From NCBI GenBank assembly GCA_910585465.1, contig CAJUEW010000003.1:1-64000 (forward strand): a stretch of DNA of 64,000 nucleotides, written 5' to 3'. This document shows, in pieces, positions 1 to 8,679 of the stretch. The notes under the pieces are model-generated. The model worked only from the letters and a program-made list of their open reading frames with translations. It made no database searches and was not told the origin of the DNA. A program made the position numbers and the translations under genes. This DNA is from an uncultured Lachnospiraceae bacterium. Its GTDB lineage: Bacteria; Bacillota; Clostridia; Lachnospirales; Lachnospiraceae. The first letter of the stretch is position 1. Each line of letters starts with the position of its first letter.

Positions 1-627
1 GCTTACGATATCGGATTCGGCGGCGTTGATCATGTGCTTGCTTCCGGCAAGGATATCAATATTATGGTATTTGATACTGAGGTTTACTCCAATACCGGCG
101 GACAGTCCTCCAAGGCGACTCCTACAGGTGCGGTTGCCCAGTTCGCTGCAGGCGGTAAGGATGTTAAGAAGAAGGATCTTGCTTCTATTGCCATGAGCTA
201 TGGTTATGTATACGTTGCGCAGATTTCCATGGGTGCTGATTTTAATCAGTGTGTAAAGGCAATTGCGGAGGCAGAGGCATATCCGGGACCATCCCTGATT
301 ATTGCATATGCTCCTTGTATTAATCATGGTATTAAGAAGGGCATGAGCAAAGCTCAGACAGAAGAAGCTTTAGCTGTTGAGGCAGGTTACTGGCATTGCT
401 TCAGATTCAATCCGGCTCTGGCAGCAGAAGGAAAGGATGCATTCTCCTTAGATTCCAAGGAGCCGACCGGAGATTATCAGGCGTTCCTTGACGGAGAAGT
501 TCGTTACAATGCTCTGAAACGCGCAAATCCGGAAAGAGCTGCTAAGCTGTTTGCTAAGAATGAGGGTGAAGCAAAAGCCAGATACAGCTATCTGAACAAG
601 CTGAAAACTCTTTACGGAGCAGACTAA
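1..627 (+). CDS. nifJ: Pyruvate:ferredoxin (flavodoxin) oxidoreductase, C-terminal part
   Basis: The reading frame is open from the first base, so the gene begins upstream of the window; 208 codons are visible. The visible part is the end of the thiamine-diphosphate binding domain of PFOR, with the segment DTEVYSNTGGQSSKATP and the later IAYAPCINHGI, where the Cys is one of the conserved iron-sulfur region residues of this family. The enzyme oxidises pyruvate to acetyl-CoA and CO2 and reduces ferredoxin, the usual anaerobic route in clostridia. The 3' end is intact with the normal short tail, and a strong terminator follows. Identity is very likely; the full length cannot be judged. Confidence 0.96.
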   Translation, partial: AYDIGFGGVDHVLASGKDINIMVFDTEVYSNTGGQSSKATPTGAVAQFAAGGKDVKKKDLASIAMSYGYVYVAQISMGADFNQCVKAIAEAEAYPGPSLIIAYAPCINHGIKKGMSKAQTEEALAVEAGYWHCFRFNPALAAEGKDAFSLDSKEPTGDYQAFLDGEVRYNALKRANPERAAKLFAKNEGEAKARYSYLNKLKTLYGAD

Positions 628-667
628 TTATTGAATATAAACAGTCAGTTTCATGAAACAAGATTTT

Positions 668-703
668 AAAAGAGCTGCCGCAGTTAAGCGGCGGCTCTTT
701 TTA
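668..703 (+). terminator. Rho-independent terminator after nifJ
   Basis: A stem of about 10 bp (GAGCTGCCGC with GCGGCGGCTC, one G-T pair) around a short loop, flanked by AAA before and a T-run after. It lies 41 bases past the nifJ stop and ahead of the promoter of the next operon. Confidence 0.9.
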
Positions 704-713
704 TATTCTTCTA

Positions 714-742
714 TTGCAGGGCAGAGAAAAACTGATTATACT
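714..742 (+). promoter_or_regulatory. Sigma-A type promoter of the GH112 operon
   Basis: TTGCAG at 714-719 and TATACT at 737-742, spacing 17 bp. It sits between the nifJ terminator and the phosphorylase gene, leaving a leader of about 40 bases with an AGGAGG ribosome site. Confidence 0.7.
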
Positions 743-790
743 TAAACTGAAGGAAACGGATAACCCTAAAAGGGAGGACAGGAGGGTCTT

Positions 791-2959
791 ATGGCAAAAA
801 CAAAAGGCAGGGTGACGCTGCCAAGTGAAACTGGCTTTCTGAAGGAGACGGAGGAGCTTCTTAGGCGCTGGGGCGCTGATGCGCTGCGGGACAGTGACGG
901 AACGAAGCTGGATGCCTGGACGAAAGCACTGAATGCAAAAATATATACTACATATTTTGTGTCACGGGGGCACAATGAATTTGCCCAAAAGCATATGGAG
1001 GAATGTCAGCAGCTCTATCTTATGTCCGGACGCTGGACGGCTGTGGACGGAAAAGTTACGATTCCGTTTATGGAAGGGTATTACGAAGAACAGGTCATTC
1101 CGGATTACACCCATGATCCTAAGGAATGGTGGGAGGTTATGGACCGGACGCTGGGAGAACCGGTTACTGCAGACGGCTGGGAGCTGGATAAGAAGGAACA
1201 TAAAGTATGCATTCTGCAGGCAGTCCCGTTCCATGAGTATACGGTAAGCTTTCTTGTATATGCTGTCTGGGACCCGACACAGATGTATAACCATATTACG
1301 AATAGCTGGGGGGACAAGCCTCATGAAATTCCATTTGATATCCGCCAGGCAGCCTCCGGCCAGTTTGCAAAGGACTATCTGGTGCAGTGGCTGAAAGACA
1401 ACCCGGATACGGATGTGGTGCGGTTTACCACGTTTTTTTATCATTTTACGCTGGTGTTCAACAGTCAGGCAAAGGAAAAATTTGTGGACTGGTTTGGCTA
1501 CGGAGGAACTGTGTCCGTAAAGGCACTTCAGGAATTTGAGGCAGAATATGGCTACCGTCTGCGTCCGGAGGATCTGGTGGATAATGGCTATTATAACTCC
1601 ACGTTCCGTGTGCCTACAAAAGCATACCTGGACTATGTGGATTTTATTCAGCGGTTTGTGGCGAAAAAAGCGGCTGAGCTGGTGGCGCTGGTTCATGAGT
1701 CCGGCAAAGAGGCTATGATGTTTCTGGGGGATAACTGGATTGGAACAGAACCATACGGCCCCTATTTTAAAAGCATCGGATTGGATGCAGTGGTAGGAAG
1801 CGTGGGAGACGGTGTAACGCTCCGCCTGATTTCCGACATTCCGGGAGTAAAGTATACAGAAGGACGGTTTCTTCCTTATTTTTTCCCGGATACTTTCTGT
1901 GAGGGCAACGATCCATGTATTGAGGCCAGAGAGAATTGGCTGAAGGCGAGAAGAGCGCTGATGAGAAAGCCCTTAGATCGTATTGGCTATGGCGGATATC
2001 TGAGTCTGGCTTACAAATTCCCGGATTTTGTGAATTATATTGAGCAGGTTACGGATGAGTTTCGGGAGATTTATGACAGGATTCACGGGAAAAAACCATA
2101 CTGCGGGTTGAAAACGGCAATCTTAAACTGCTGGGGGGGACTTCGCGCCTGGCAGCCCTATATGGTGGCCCATGCGCTCTGGTATAAAGAAGCATATTCC
2201 TACTTTGGAATACTGGAAGCCTTGAGCGGTGCCAGCGTGGATGTATGCTTTTTGAGCTTTGACGAGATTCTGGAGCATGGTATTCCGGAGGATGTGGATG
2301 TGATCATCAATGCAGGTGATGCGGGTACGGCGTTTTCAGGCGGCTCCTGGTGGGAGGACGAGAGAGTGATAACCTTGCTTCGGCAATGGGTATATAAAGG
2401 AGGAGGCCTGGTAGGTGTGGGAGAACCGTCCGCCGTTCATAAGAATGGAAGATTTTTTCAGCTTGCAGATGTATTCGGTGTGGATAAGGAGCTGGGCTTT
2501 ACCCTTTCTACAGATAAATATTTTACTATGGCACAGCCAGGACATTATCTGATTCAGGACAGGACAGAGGATTTTGATTTCGGGGAAGGAATGAAAAACA
2601 TCTATGCTCTGGGAGCGGATACGGAAATCATCGAATATTCCAACCATGAGGTTCATGCGGCGGCACACTCCTATGGCAAAGGAAGAGGAGTTTATCTGGC
2701 AGGGCTTCCTTACAGCTACGCCAATACCCGTTTGCTCATGCGGGCTCTCTATTATGCTGCAGTGGAGGAGGAAAGGCTCTACCGCTGGTATGCGGATAAC
2801 CCATTCTGCGAGGTGCATGCCTATCCGGAGGCAGGAGTGTATGCGGTTCTGAATAACAGCGGACAGAAGCAGGTTACAGATGTGTACGACGGAGAAGGGC
2901 ATGCGACGGCAGTGACCTTAAAGCCGGGAGAGATTTTCTGGAAAAATATAAAAGAATAG
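791..2959 (+). CDS. lnpA: 1,3-beta-galactosyl-N-acetylhexosamine phosphorylase (GH112)
   Basis: This is a full-length family GH112 phosphorylase (722 residues, close to the roughly 750 of the Bifidobacterium enzyme). It would split galacto-N-biose or lacto-N-biose with phosphate into galactose-1-phosphate and GalNAc or GlcNAc in the cytoplasm. Matches to remembered LnpA are strong throughout: RFTTFFYHF, YGYRLRPED, FLGDNWIGTEPY and EGRFLPYFFPDTF. Asp314 in FLGD corresponds to the catalytic acid (Asp313 in the B. longum enzyme). A Rossmann-like part and a C-terminal beta domain follow. The ATG start has a good AGGAGG site. It is first in an operon with a nucleotidyltransferase and a NahK-type kinase, which supports the hexosamine role over the galactosyl-rhamnose activity known in other GH112 members. 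The preference between GNB and LNB cannot be read from sequence. Confidence 0.93.
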   Translation: MAKTKGRVTLPSETGFLKETEELLRRWGADALRDSDGTKLDAWTKALNAKIYTTYFVSRGHNEFAQKHMEECQQLYLMSGRWTAVDGKVTIPFMEGYYEEQVIPDYTHDPKEWWEVMDRTLGEPVTADGWELDKKEHKVCILQAVPFHEYTVSFLVYAVWDPTQMYNHITNSWGDKPHEIPFDIRQAASGQFAKDYLVQWLKDNPDTDVVRFTTFFYHFTLVFNSQAKEKFVDWFGYGGTVSVKALQEFEAEYGYRLRPEDLVDNGYYNSTFRVPTKAYLDYVDFIQRFVAKKAAELVALVHESGKEAMMFLGDNWIGTEPYGPYFKSIGLDAVVGSVGDGVTLRLISDIPGVKYTEGRFLPYFFPDTFCEGNDPCIEARENWLKARRALMRKPLDRIGYGGYLSLAYKFPDFVNYIEQVTDEFREIYDRIHGKKPYCGLKTAILNCWGGLRAWQPYMVAHALWYKEAYSYFGILEALSGASVDVCFLSFDEILEHGIPEDVDVIINAGDAGTAFSGGSWWEDERVITLLRQWVYKGGGLVGVGEPSAVHKNGRFFQLADVFGVDKELGFTLSTDKYFTMAQPGHYLIQDRTEDFDFGEGMKNIYALGADTEIIEYSNHEVHAAAHSYGKGRGVYLAGLPYSYANTRLLMRALYYAAVEEERLYRWYADNPFCEVHAYPEAGVYAVLNNSGQKQVTDVYDGEGHATAVTLKPGEIFWKNIKE

Positions 2960-2970
2960 AGGCATATAAT

Positions 2971-3891
2971 ATGAAAAAACCAGTACTGGTAATTATGGCG
3001 GCAGGAATGGGGAGCCGTTACGGGGGACTGAAGCAGATTGATCCGGTGGATGCAGAAGGACATATCATTATGGACTTTTCCATCTATGATGCAGTGAAGG
3101 CAGGCTTTGAGAAGGTAGTTTTTATTATCAAGAAGGAAAACGAAGCGGACTTCCGGGAGAGAATCGGGAACCGGATAGAAAAGCAGATTCAGGTGGAATA
3201 TGTATTCCAGGAGCTTCACAATCTTCCGGACGGCTTTAAGGTTCCGGAAGGAAGAGTGAAACCATGGGGAACCGGACATGCGGTTCTTTCCTGTCTGCCT
3301 GTGCTTCACGGACCATTTGCAGTTATCAATGCAGACGACTATTATGGCTCTCAGGCATTCCGGATGCTCTATGATTTTCTTACCAGTCATGAGGATGAAG
3401 ATAAATATCAGTATACAATGACAGGGTATTTGCTGGAGAATACACTGACAGAAAACGGTCATGTGGCAAGAGGAGTCTGCGAGACGGATGAAAGGGGCAG
3501 GCTGACCAGGATTACAGAGCGTACGCATATTGAAAGGCGCGGGGCCGGGCCGGCCTACACGGAGGATGGCGGCGTAACCTGGATGGAATTGCCTGCAGAT
3601 GCAGTTGTATCCATGAATATGTGGGGATTTTCAGAGAGTATACTGCCGGAACTGAATGCCCGGTTTGCAGAATTTCTCAGAGAAAGTATCCTACAAAATC
3701 CTCTGAAGTGTGAATATTTTCTTCCTTTTGTGGTGGATGAGCTGATTCAGGAAGGAAAGGCAGAGGTAACAGTACTGAAATCCCGCGACCGATGGTATGG
3801 CGTAACCTATAAGGAGGATAAGCCTGTTGTAGTAAAGGCGATTCAGGCAATGAAGGACAGAGGCGAGTATCCGCAGAAGCTGTGGGGGTAA
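2971..3891 (+). CDS. Sugar-1-phosphate nucleotidyltransferase
   Basis: A 306-residue nucleotidyltransferase of the glucose-1-phosphate uridylyltransferase type. The nucleotide-binding signature MAAGMGSRYGGLKQ stands at residues 9-22, and the metal-binding INADDYYG follows near residue 120. It starts 11 bases after the phosphorylase gene and is followed by the hexosamine kinase gene. From this context I infer that it activates galactose-1-phosphate, or the N-acetylhexosamine-1-phosphate made by the kinase, to the UDP-sugar. In Bifidobacterium the equivalent position is held by lnpC, a GalT-type uridylyltransferase, so this operon appears to use a different enzyme class. Substrate is not determined by the sequence. 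Confidence 0.82.
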   Translation: MKKPVLVIMAAGMGSRYGGLKQIDPVDAEGHIIMDFSIYDAVKAGFEKVVFIIKKENEADFRERIGNRIEKQIQVEYVFQELHNLPDGFKVPEGRVKPWGTGHAVLSCLPVLHGPFAVINADDYYGSQAFRMLYDFLTSHEDEDKYQYTMTGYLLENTLTENGHVARGVCETDERGRLTRITERTHIERRGAGPAYTEDGGVTWMELPADAVVSMNMWGFSESILPELNARFAEFLRESILQNPLKCEYFLPFVVDELIQEGKAEVTVLKSRDRWYGVTYKEDKPVVVKAIQAMKDRGEYPQKLWG

Positions 3892-3905
3892 GGAGGGGCA
3901 CACCT

Positions 3906-5021
3906 GTGAGAAGGGAAAAAGAAGAGCTGCTTCGGATTAAGGAGCATTTTCCGATTGACAAAGAAGTAGAAAGCATTATTCCGCATGGAAGCGGGCACAT
4001 CAATGATACTTATCTTGTGACCTGCAGGCAGGAGACCAGGAAACAGAAAAAATATATTCTCCAGAGAATGAACCATGAAATATTTAAGGATCCCCGCGGA
4101 CTGATGGAAAATGTGATGAACGTGACAAGTTTTCTGCAGGAAAGGATTCGGGAGGCCGGAGGAGATCCGGAGCGGGAGGCTCTGAATGTGATTCCGTGCC
4201 GGGACGGCAGGCCATACTATCAGGCGGATGACGGAACCTACTGGCGGATGTACCGGTTTGTGGAAGGAGCCTCCAGCTATGATACAGTGGAAAATCCGGA
4301 GAACTTCTATGAAAGCGCGGTGGCATTCGGACATTTTCAGAAGCTTCTTTCCAGCTTCCCTGCGGCAAGTCTGCATGAGACAATACCTGATTTTCATAAT
4401 ACGGCAGATCGTCTGGATAAGTTTAAGCGTGCGGTGAGGGAGAATACATGTCATCGGGCCGAAAAGGTGCAGAAGGAAATTCAGTTTGTGCTGGACCGTG
4501 AAAAAGACTGTTACATACTATGCGATATGCTGGCATCGGGGGAGATTCCCCTTCGGGTAACTCATAATGATACAAAGCTGAACAACATTATGATTGACGA
4601 CGAAACCGGAAAAGGAATCTGTGTCATTGATTTGGATACAGTCATGCCAGGTTCTGCACTCTATGACTATGGTGATTCCATTCGGTTTGGAGCCAATACC
4701 GGTATGGAGGATGAGAAGGACTTATCCAAGATATCCTGCGATATGGAGCTGTTTGCCCTGTATACAAAGGGATATGTCCAGGGATGCGGAGGCTCTTTGA
4801 CGGAGGCGGAGATTCGGATGCTTCCGATGGGAGCAAAACTGATGACGCTGGAATGCGGTATTCGTTTTCTGACTGATTATCTGGAGGGAGATCATTATTT
4901 CAAAATTCACCGTCCGGAGCATAATCTGGATCGCGCCAGAACCCAGTTCTGCATGGTAAAGGATATGGAGAATAAATGGGAGCAGATGACGGGGATTGCA
5001 GAGCAGTATCTGATTCGCTGA
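3906..5021 (+). CDS. nahK: N-acetylhexosamine 1-kinase (NahK-like)
   Basis: A kinase of the aminoglycoside phosphotransferase fold that would phosphorylate GlcNAc or GalNAc, released by the phosphorylase, at C1. The catalytic loop THNDTKLNN (Asp222 counted from the chosen start) and the metal motif VIDLDTVMPG match remembered NahK. An upstream in-frame GTG at 3882 lies inside the previous gene; I prefer the GTG at 3906 because AGGAGG stands nine bases before it. That gives 371 residues, near the 359 of the Bifidobacterium enzyme. It is the last gene of the operon and a bidirectional terminator follows. No transporter or GalE is encoded beside it. Confidence 0.88.
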   Translation: MRREKEELLRIKEHFPIDKEVESIIPHGSGHINDTYLVTCRQETRKQKKYILQRMNHEIFKDPRGLMENVMNVTSFLQERIREAGGDPEREALNVIPCRDGRPYYQADDGTYWRMYRFVEGASSYDTVENPENFYESAVAFGHFQKLLSSFPAASLHETIPDFHNTADRLDKFKRAVRENTCHRAEKVQKEIQFVLDREKDCYILCDMLASGEIPLRVTHNDTKLNNIMIDDETGKGICVIDLDTVMPGSALYDYGDSIRFGANTGMEDEKDLSKISCDMELFALYTKGYVQGCGGSLTEAEIRMLPMGAKLMTLECGIRFLTDYLEGDHYFKIHRPEHNLDRARTQFCMVKDMENKWEQMTGIAEQYLIR

Positions 5022-5033
5022 CACGGGCAGAGA

Positions 5034-5073
5034 AAAAGCAGCGGAATGACGGGGACGTCAGGAAGCTGCTTTT
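5034..5073. terminator. Bidirectional terminator between nahK and the sensor kinase gene
   Basis: Outer arms AAAAGCAGC and GCTGCTTTT with an inner TGAC/GTCA stem. T-runs are present on both strands, so it can end both convergent transcripts. Confidence 0.8.
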
Positions 5074-5086
5074 AAAGTACTGCTTT

Positions 5087-6373
5087 TTATAGTACGATCT
5101 GTATTGTAAACCATCCGTTTTCTGTTTTATAGGTGCACAAAGCCCCGTGCTTTTTACAGAAGGCGGCAGTAGAGCGGATGCCGATGCCATGTCCGTTTTC
5201 CGCGGCAACGGGAAGACCATGACGGTCAAAAACGACCTTTTCTGTATAAGGATTGGATATCTCAAACATAAGCTGGGGACAGCTTATGCATCTGCAGATA
5301 ATTCTGCGTTCTTCCCGGGGAAGTCTGGAACATGCATGGATGGCATTTTCCAGCGCATTGGCGAACACAGTGGATAATTCGGCGGCATCCACCGGAAGCT
5401 TATCAGGAATGGCCAGATTTGCGCTTACCTGTATATGCATCTGTTCTGCCTGACGGAAGTAGGAAAGAAAAACGGCGTTAAGGATAGAGTTTTTACACCA
5501 CTGGGTTGCTTTATGCTCATTCAGATGAGCTTTAGAGGAGCCGATATAGGCGAGGGCTTCTTCTGTTTTTCCTTGCTCTATCAATTCGGTCAGCGTCTGA
5601 AAACGGTGACGGAGATCATGCCGCTCAATGCGGAGCTGTTCTTCCGATTCCTGAATGAGTTCGTTCTGCATAGAAAAAGCCGAAACCTGGAGCCGCAGAA
5701 GCTCAAGATTATGTCCTAAAATCCGGATACGATACTGCTGTATGAGGCTTTGAAATACTGCGCCGTAGACGACTAACATAACAAGAGTAATAGCAAGTAT
5801 ATACCATAAATTTTTAAGATCAATCAGGTAATAGGAGGGGTAGACTCCGACGAAGGTAAGCAGCACAGTGAACGCTACCGGAATCAGGGAGAGAATCAAC
5901 CAGCCATTCTGAATAATTTCAGTAAGCAGCAGAAAGGTGGGGCGCAGAAAATGCCATTCCAGTGCGATGACTGCAGTATACAGCAGTGCCCGGAATAAAA
6001 GATCAAAGCCCCACTGCTCTTCCCAAAGCCCTTTCAGCAGTCCCATAGGTACAGTCAGAACCAGAGAAAAGGCAATCTGAGTCGTATGGTTGAAGACTGC
6101 CTGGGACGGAGGGCTTTTTGCCATACGGTAGGTCAGATATACGGCAGGGGCCGAGATCGTCAGCAGAAACAGGGACAGCAGTGTCTGAAAGCCCCAGAAC
6201 CGTACAATGATCCAGGTAGACGCAGCCACCCACAGCAGATAAATACCAAAAATTAAAAAAGTGCGTTTTTTACTGTATTTGAAAACCGTAGTAGACATCA
6301 TCATTCCGACTGTACCGGTAGTGATAAGCAAGGTCCTCAGCACAACAAAGCATAAATCATCTGTAAAGCTCAT
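5087..6373 (-). CDS. GHKL-type sensor histidine kinase (AgrC/VirS class)
   Basis: A 429-residue membrane sensor kinase. The first 210 or so residues hold about six hydrophobic segments. A linker coiled coil leads to the phosphoacceptor region RIERHDLRHRF, and the ATPase part has an N-box (FANALENAIHA) and a G-box (NGHGIGI), as in the HATPase_c_5 type kinases that pair with LytTR regulators. An ORF extension to 6406 exists, but the ATG at 6373 has AAGGAG nine bases upstream and overlaps the regulator stop as ATGA, which suggests translational coupling. The signal is unknown; no AgrB- or AgrD-like gene is nearby. Convergent to the GH112 operon, so a role there is only a guess. Confidence 0.88.
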   Translation of the reverse strand: MSFTDDLCFVVLRTLLITTGTVGMMMSTTVFKYSKKRTFLIFGIYLLWVAASTWIIVRFWGFQTLLSLFLLTISAPAVYLTYRMAKSPPSQAVFNHTTQIAFSLVLTVPMGLLKGLWEEQWGFDLLFRALLYTAVIALEWHFLRPTFLLLTEIIQNGWLILSLIPVAFTVLLTFVGVYPSYYLIDLKNLWYILAITLVMLVVYGAVFQSLIQQYRIRILGHNLELLRLQVSAFSMQNELIQESEEQLRIERHDLRHRFQTLTELIEQGKTEEALAYIGSSKAHLNEHKATQWCKNSILNAVFLSYFRQAEQMHIQVSANLAIPDKLPVDAAELSTVFANALENAIHACSRLPREERRIICRCISCPQLMFEISNPYTEKVVFDRHGLPVAAENGHGIGIRSTAAFCKKHGALCTYKTENGWFTIQIVL

Positions 6374-7110
6374 ATACTGCTTCTCCTTAACCAGTAGTCT
6401 GCCCACTGCTTTTTAACAGGTATATATTTTGACCGGGACAGTGGTACCCGGTGTTCTCCCTTCAATATCAAATCTGTCTTTTCCACCGCAACTACATGAT
6501 GCAGGTTTACCGCAAAGCTTGTTCCACAGAGAGTAAAGCGATCGTCCTTCAATAATGGCGCAACCTCTGTATGAAAGGAATTCCGCAGAGTTATGCTGTT
6601 TATCACCTTTTCGTCTGTGAGGTGGTATTTTGCAAATCTTTTTGCCAGCTCCACATACATAATTTCATCGAAAGAAAGCCTTCGTATCCCATTTGCGGTT
6701 CTTACCTCGATGGATGCCGCACTCTGCTTTTCAAGCATTGACACTGCTCTGTCCAGTACGGTGTAAAAGGCGGTTTTATCAACTGGCTTTAAAAGATAAT
6801 AAAATGTCTGGACCAGATAGGATTCCACTGCGTAATCCCGGGAGGTAGTCAGATAGATAATGATACCGTCGCTGTTTATACGCCGAAGCTTCAGACCCAG
6901 CTCAATGCCATTCATTTCCGGCATAATCACATCCAGAATATAAAGATCAAATCCGTTTTCTTTCTCTGCCTGGTTCAGTAATTCGGGACCGGAGGAAAAA
7001 ACGCTTATTTTGGCGGCCAGACCAGGGTGCGTCTCTTCATATTGCTGCAACAGAGAGCAAATCTGCTCTTGTTGATAAATATCATCGTCACAAATAGAAA
7101 TTTTTATCAT
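6370..7110 (-). CDS. LytTR family response regulator
   Basis: A 246-residue two-domain regulator. The receiver domain (about 1-125) has the acidic pocket CDDD near the start, the phosphoacceptor Asp60 in LYILDVIMPEMNG, and Lys in LLKPVD. The C-terminal LytTR DNA-binding domain (about 140-240) contains the family pattern LRNSFHTE and VPLSRSKY. It is transcribed first and overlaps the kinase gene by four bases. Members of this family usually bind paired direct repeats upstream of their targets. Its targets are unknown. Confidence 0.92.
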   Translation of the reverse strand: MIKISICDDDIYQQEQICSLLQQYEETHPGLAAKISVFSSGPELLNQAEKENGFDLYILDVIMPEMNGIELGLKLRRINSDGIIIYLTTSRDYAVESYLVQTFYYLLKPVDKTAFYTVLDRAVSMLEKQSAASIEVRTANGIRRLSFDEIMYVELAKRFAKYHLTDEKVINSITLRNSFHTEVAPLLKDDRFTLCGTSFAVNLHHVVAVEKTDLILKGEHRVPLSRSKYIPVKKQWADYWLRRSSI

Positions 7111-7154
7111 ATATCAATCCCCTGTTTTACTGTGTTTTTAGGTTGATTTTCCGC

Positions 7155-7170
7155 AAATTGGCACCAATTT
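7155..7170. promoter_or_regulatory. Inverted repeat in the divergent regulator/clpX intergenic region
   Basis: AAATTGG and CCAATTT separated by CA, a 16-bp inverted repeat 45 bases before the response regulator start. It could be an operator. It does not match a site I recognise. Confidence 0.4.
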
Positions 7171-7181
7171 TCCACAATATA

Positions 7182-7210
7182 TTACAAATTACGACAAAAA
7201 CATTTATAAT
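7182..7210 (+). promoter_or_regulatory. Candidate promoter of clpX
   Basis: A perfect TATAAT at 7205-7210 with a weak TTACAA at 7182-7187, spacing 17. The leader to the chosen clpX start would be about 110 bases. Confidence 0.5.
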
Positions 7211-7211
7211 A

Positions 7212-7240
7212 ACGGTAGCATAGGGACAGAGCATTGTCAA
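7212..7240 (-). promoter_or_regulatory. Candidate promoter of the two-component operon
   Basis: On the minus strand a perfect TTGACA (7240-7235) is followed 17 bases later by the poor -10 TACCGT. A good -35 with a poor -10 would fit an activated promoter, but this is weak evidence. Confidence 0.35.
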
Positions 7241-7327
7241 GCATCCGTCCGGTGCGGCCAAATCAGTATTTTATAGTTAAAAATGTGGGATTATTATACA
7301 AATGAGGGAGAAAGGAAGAACAGGCAC

Positions 7328-8551
7328 ATGGCAGTGAAACAGCTAGGAAGATGTTTCCTTTGCGGAAATTCGATATCAGAAGCAAAGCAGTTGCTGAAAG
7401 GAAAATTCGGATATGTATGTGATTCATGTATCAGGGAAGCATATGCCATACTGAATTTGGAGGAGGATACTTATCAGGATGTGCAGTCAGCCACGCCAAG
7501 TCAGATTAAGGAGCATCTGGATCAGTATGTGATTGGTCAGGACGATGCCAAGATAACCCTGGCGGTTGCAGTCTACAATCATTACAAACGTATCGGGCAG
7601 AATAAAAATACGAATGTGGAAATTCAGAAAAGCAATATTCTTATGATCGGTTCCACGGGTTCCGGAAAAACATATCTTGTACAGAGTCTGGCAAAATTTT
7701 TGGGCGTGCCCTTTGCGATTGCCGATGCAACTACGCTGACGCAGGCAGGCTATGTGGGCGATGATGTGGAAAACATTTTGCTTAAATTGCTGGAAAATGC
7801 GGATTTTGATGTCAAGCTGGCGGAACAGGGAATTATTTATATTGATGAGATTGATAAAATTTCAAGGAAAGGTGAAAACATATCTATTACAAGAGATGTA
7901 TCGGGGGAGGGCGTTCAGCAGGCACTGTTAAAAATTCTGGAAGGAACTGTGGCAAGAGTTCCTGTAAGCGGTGGCCGTAAGCACCCTCAGGGAGAGTGTA
8001 TAAACATTGATACATCCGATATCTTATTTATTTGCGGCGGAGCCTTCGACGGGCTGGAGAAAATTGTGCATAAGGAAGCAGGCAACAGATCCATAGGATT
8101 TCAGGCAGATGCCGGGAGTGAAAGGGCGGAAGATGCCAGGATGTTAGATTCAGCGGATATACAGCAAAATGATTTGGTGAAATATGGTCTTATGCCGGAA
8201 CTGATTGGGAGACTTCCTATTATAACTACTTTGCAGCCCTTATCTGTTGATGATTTGATACGGATACTGACGGAACCTAAAAATGCACTGGTGAAGCAGT
8301 ATCAGGAGCTTCTTGCTATGGATCAGGTGGATCTGGAGTTTGAAGAGGGCGCCTTAAAGAGAATTGCGGAGATCTCTATTGAAAAATCCACCGGAGCAAG
8401 AGGGCTTCGGTCTGTCATTGAAAAGGCTATGAAAAATATTATGTATATGATTCCTGATATGGAAGGAAGGAAGAGGGTTATTATCACGGCAGATGTAATT
8501 GACGGACGAAAGGATGCGGTTATCTGTGTCTGCAGGAAAGGGATCGCATAA
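7328..8551 (+). CDS. clpX: ATP-dependent protease ATP-binding subunit ClpX
   Basis: A AAA+ unfoldase of 407 residues. An N-terminal zinc-binding domain has CFLCG and CDSC. The ATPase has Walker A GSTGSGKT (residues 108-115), pore loop GYVGDD, Walker B IIYIDEID, an RKH loop (GGRKHPQG) and the sensor region GARGLR. The loop SIGFQAD contains the IGF tripeptide that docks on ClpP, so it should still work with the protease. An in-frame ATG at 7283 has no ribosome site; ATG 7328 fits the normal ClpX N-terminus. It is not beside tig or clpP, the usual neighbours in Firmicutes, so it may be an additional copy. The Walker A has Ser where Pro is usual. Confidence 0.92.
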   Translation: MAVKQLGRCFLCGNSISEAKQLLKGKFGYVCDSCIREAYAILNLEEDTYQDVQSATPSQIKEHLDQYVIGQDDAKITLAVAVYNHYKRIGQNKNTNVEIQKSNILMIGSTGSGKTYLVQSLAKFLGVPFAIADATTLTQAGYVGDDVENILLKLLENADFDVKLAEQGIIYIDEIDKISRKGENISITRDVSGEGVQQALLKILEGTVARVPVSGGRKHPQGECINIDTSDILFICGGAFDGLEKIVHKEAGNRSIGFQADAGSERAEDARMLDSADIQQNDLVKYGLMPELIGRLPIITTLQPLSVDDLIRILTEPKNALVKQYQELLAMDQVDLEFEEGALKRIAEISIEKSTGARGLRSVIEKAMKNIMYMIPDMEGRKRVIITADVIDGRKDAVICVCRKGIA

Positions 8552-8588
8552 ATCCAGTGGGAGAAACCGGAAGGCAGGCCACATGATC

Positions 8589-8617
8589 TTGACACTCCTT
8601 TTTGAATGGCGTATGAT
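8589..8617 (+). promoter_or_regulatory. Sigma-A promoter of ilvE
   Basis: TTGACA at 8589-8594 and TATGAT at 8612-8617 with a 17-bp spacer, just after clpX and 63 bases before the ilvE start. Confidence 0.8.
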
Positions 8618-8679
8618 AAACGGAGAAAAATCATCGCAGATACTATTAGAGTACACATTTTGGAAAGGATACGGATGTT

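Noticed and set aside
7283..7327. Start of clpX at 7283
   Set aside because: No ribosome site before it, and the added 15 residues do not resemble ClpX.
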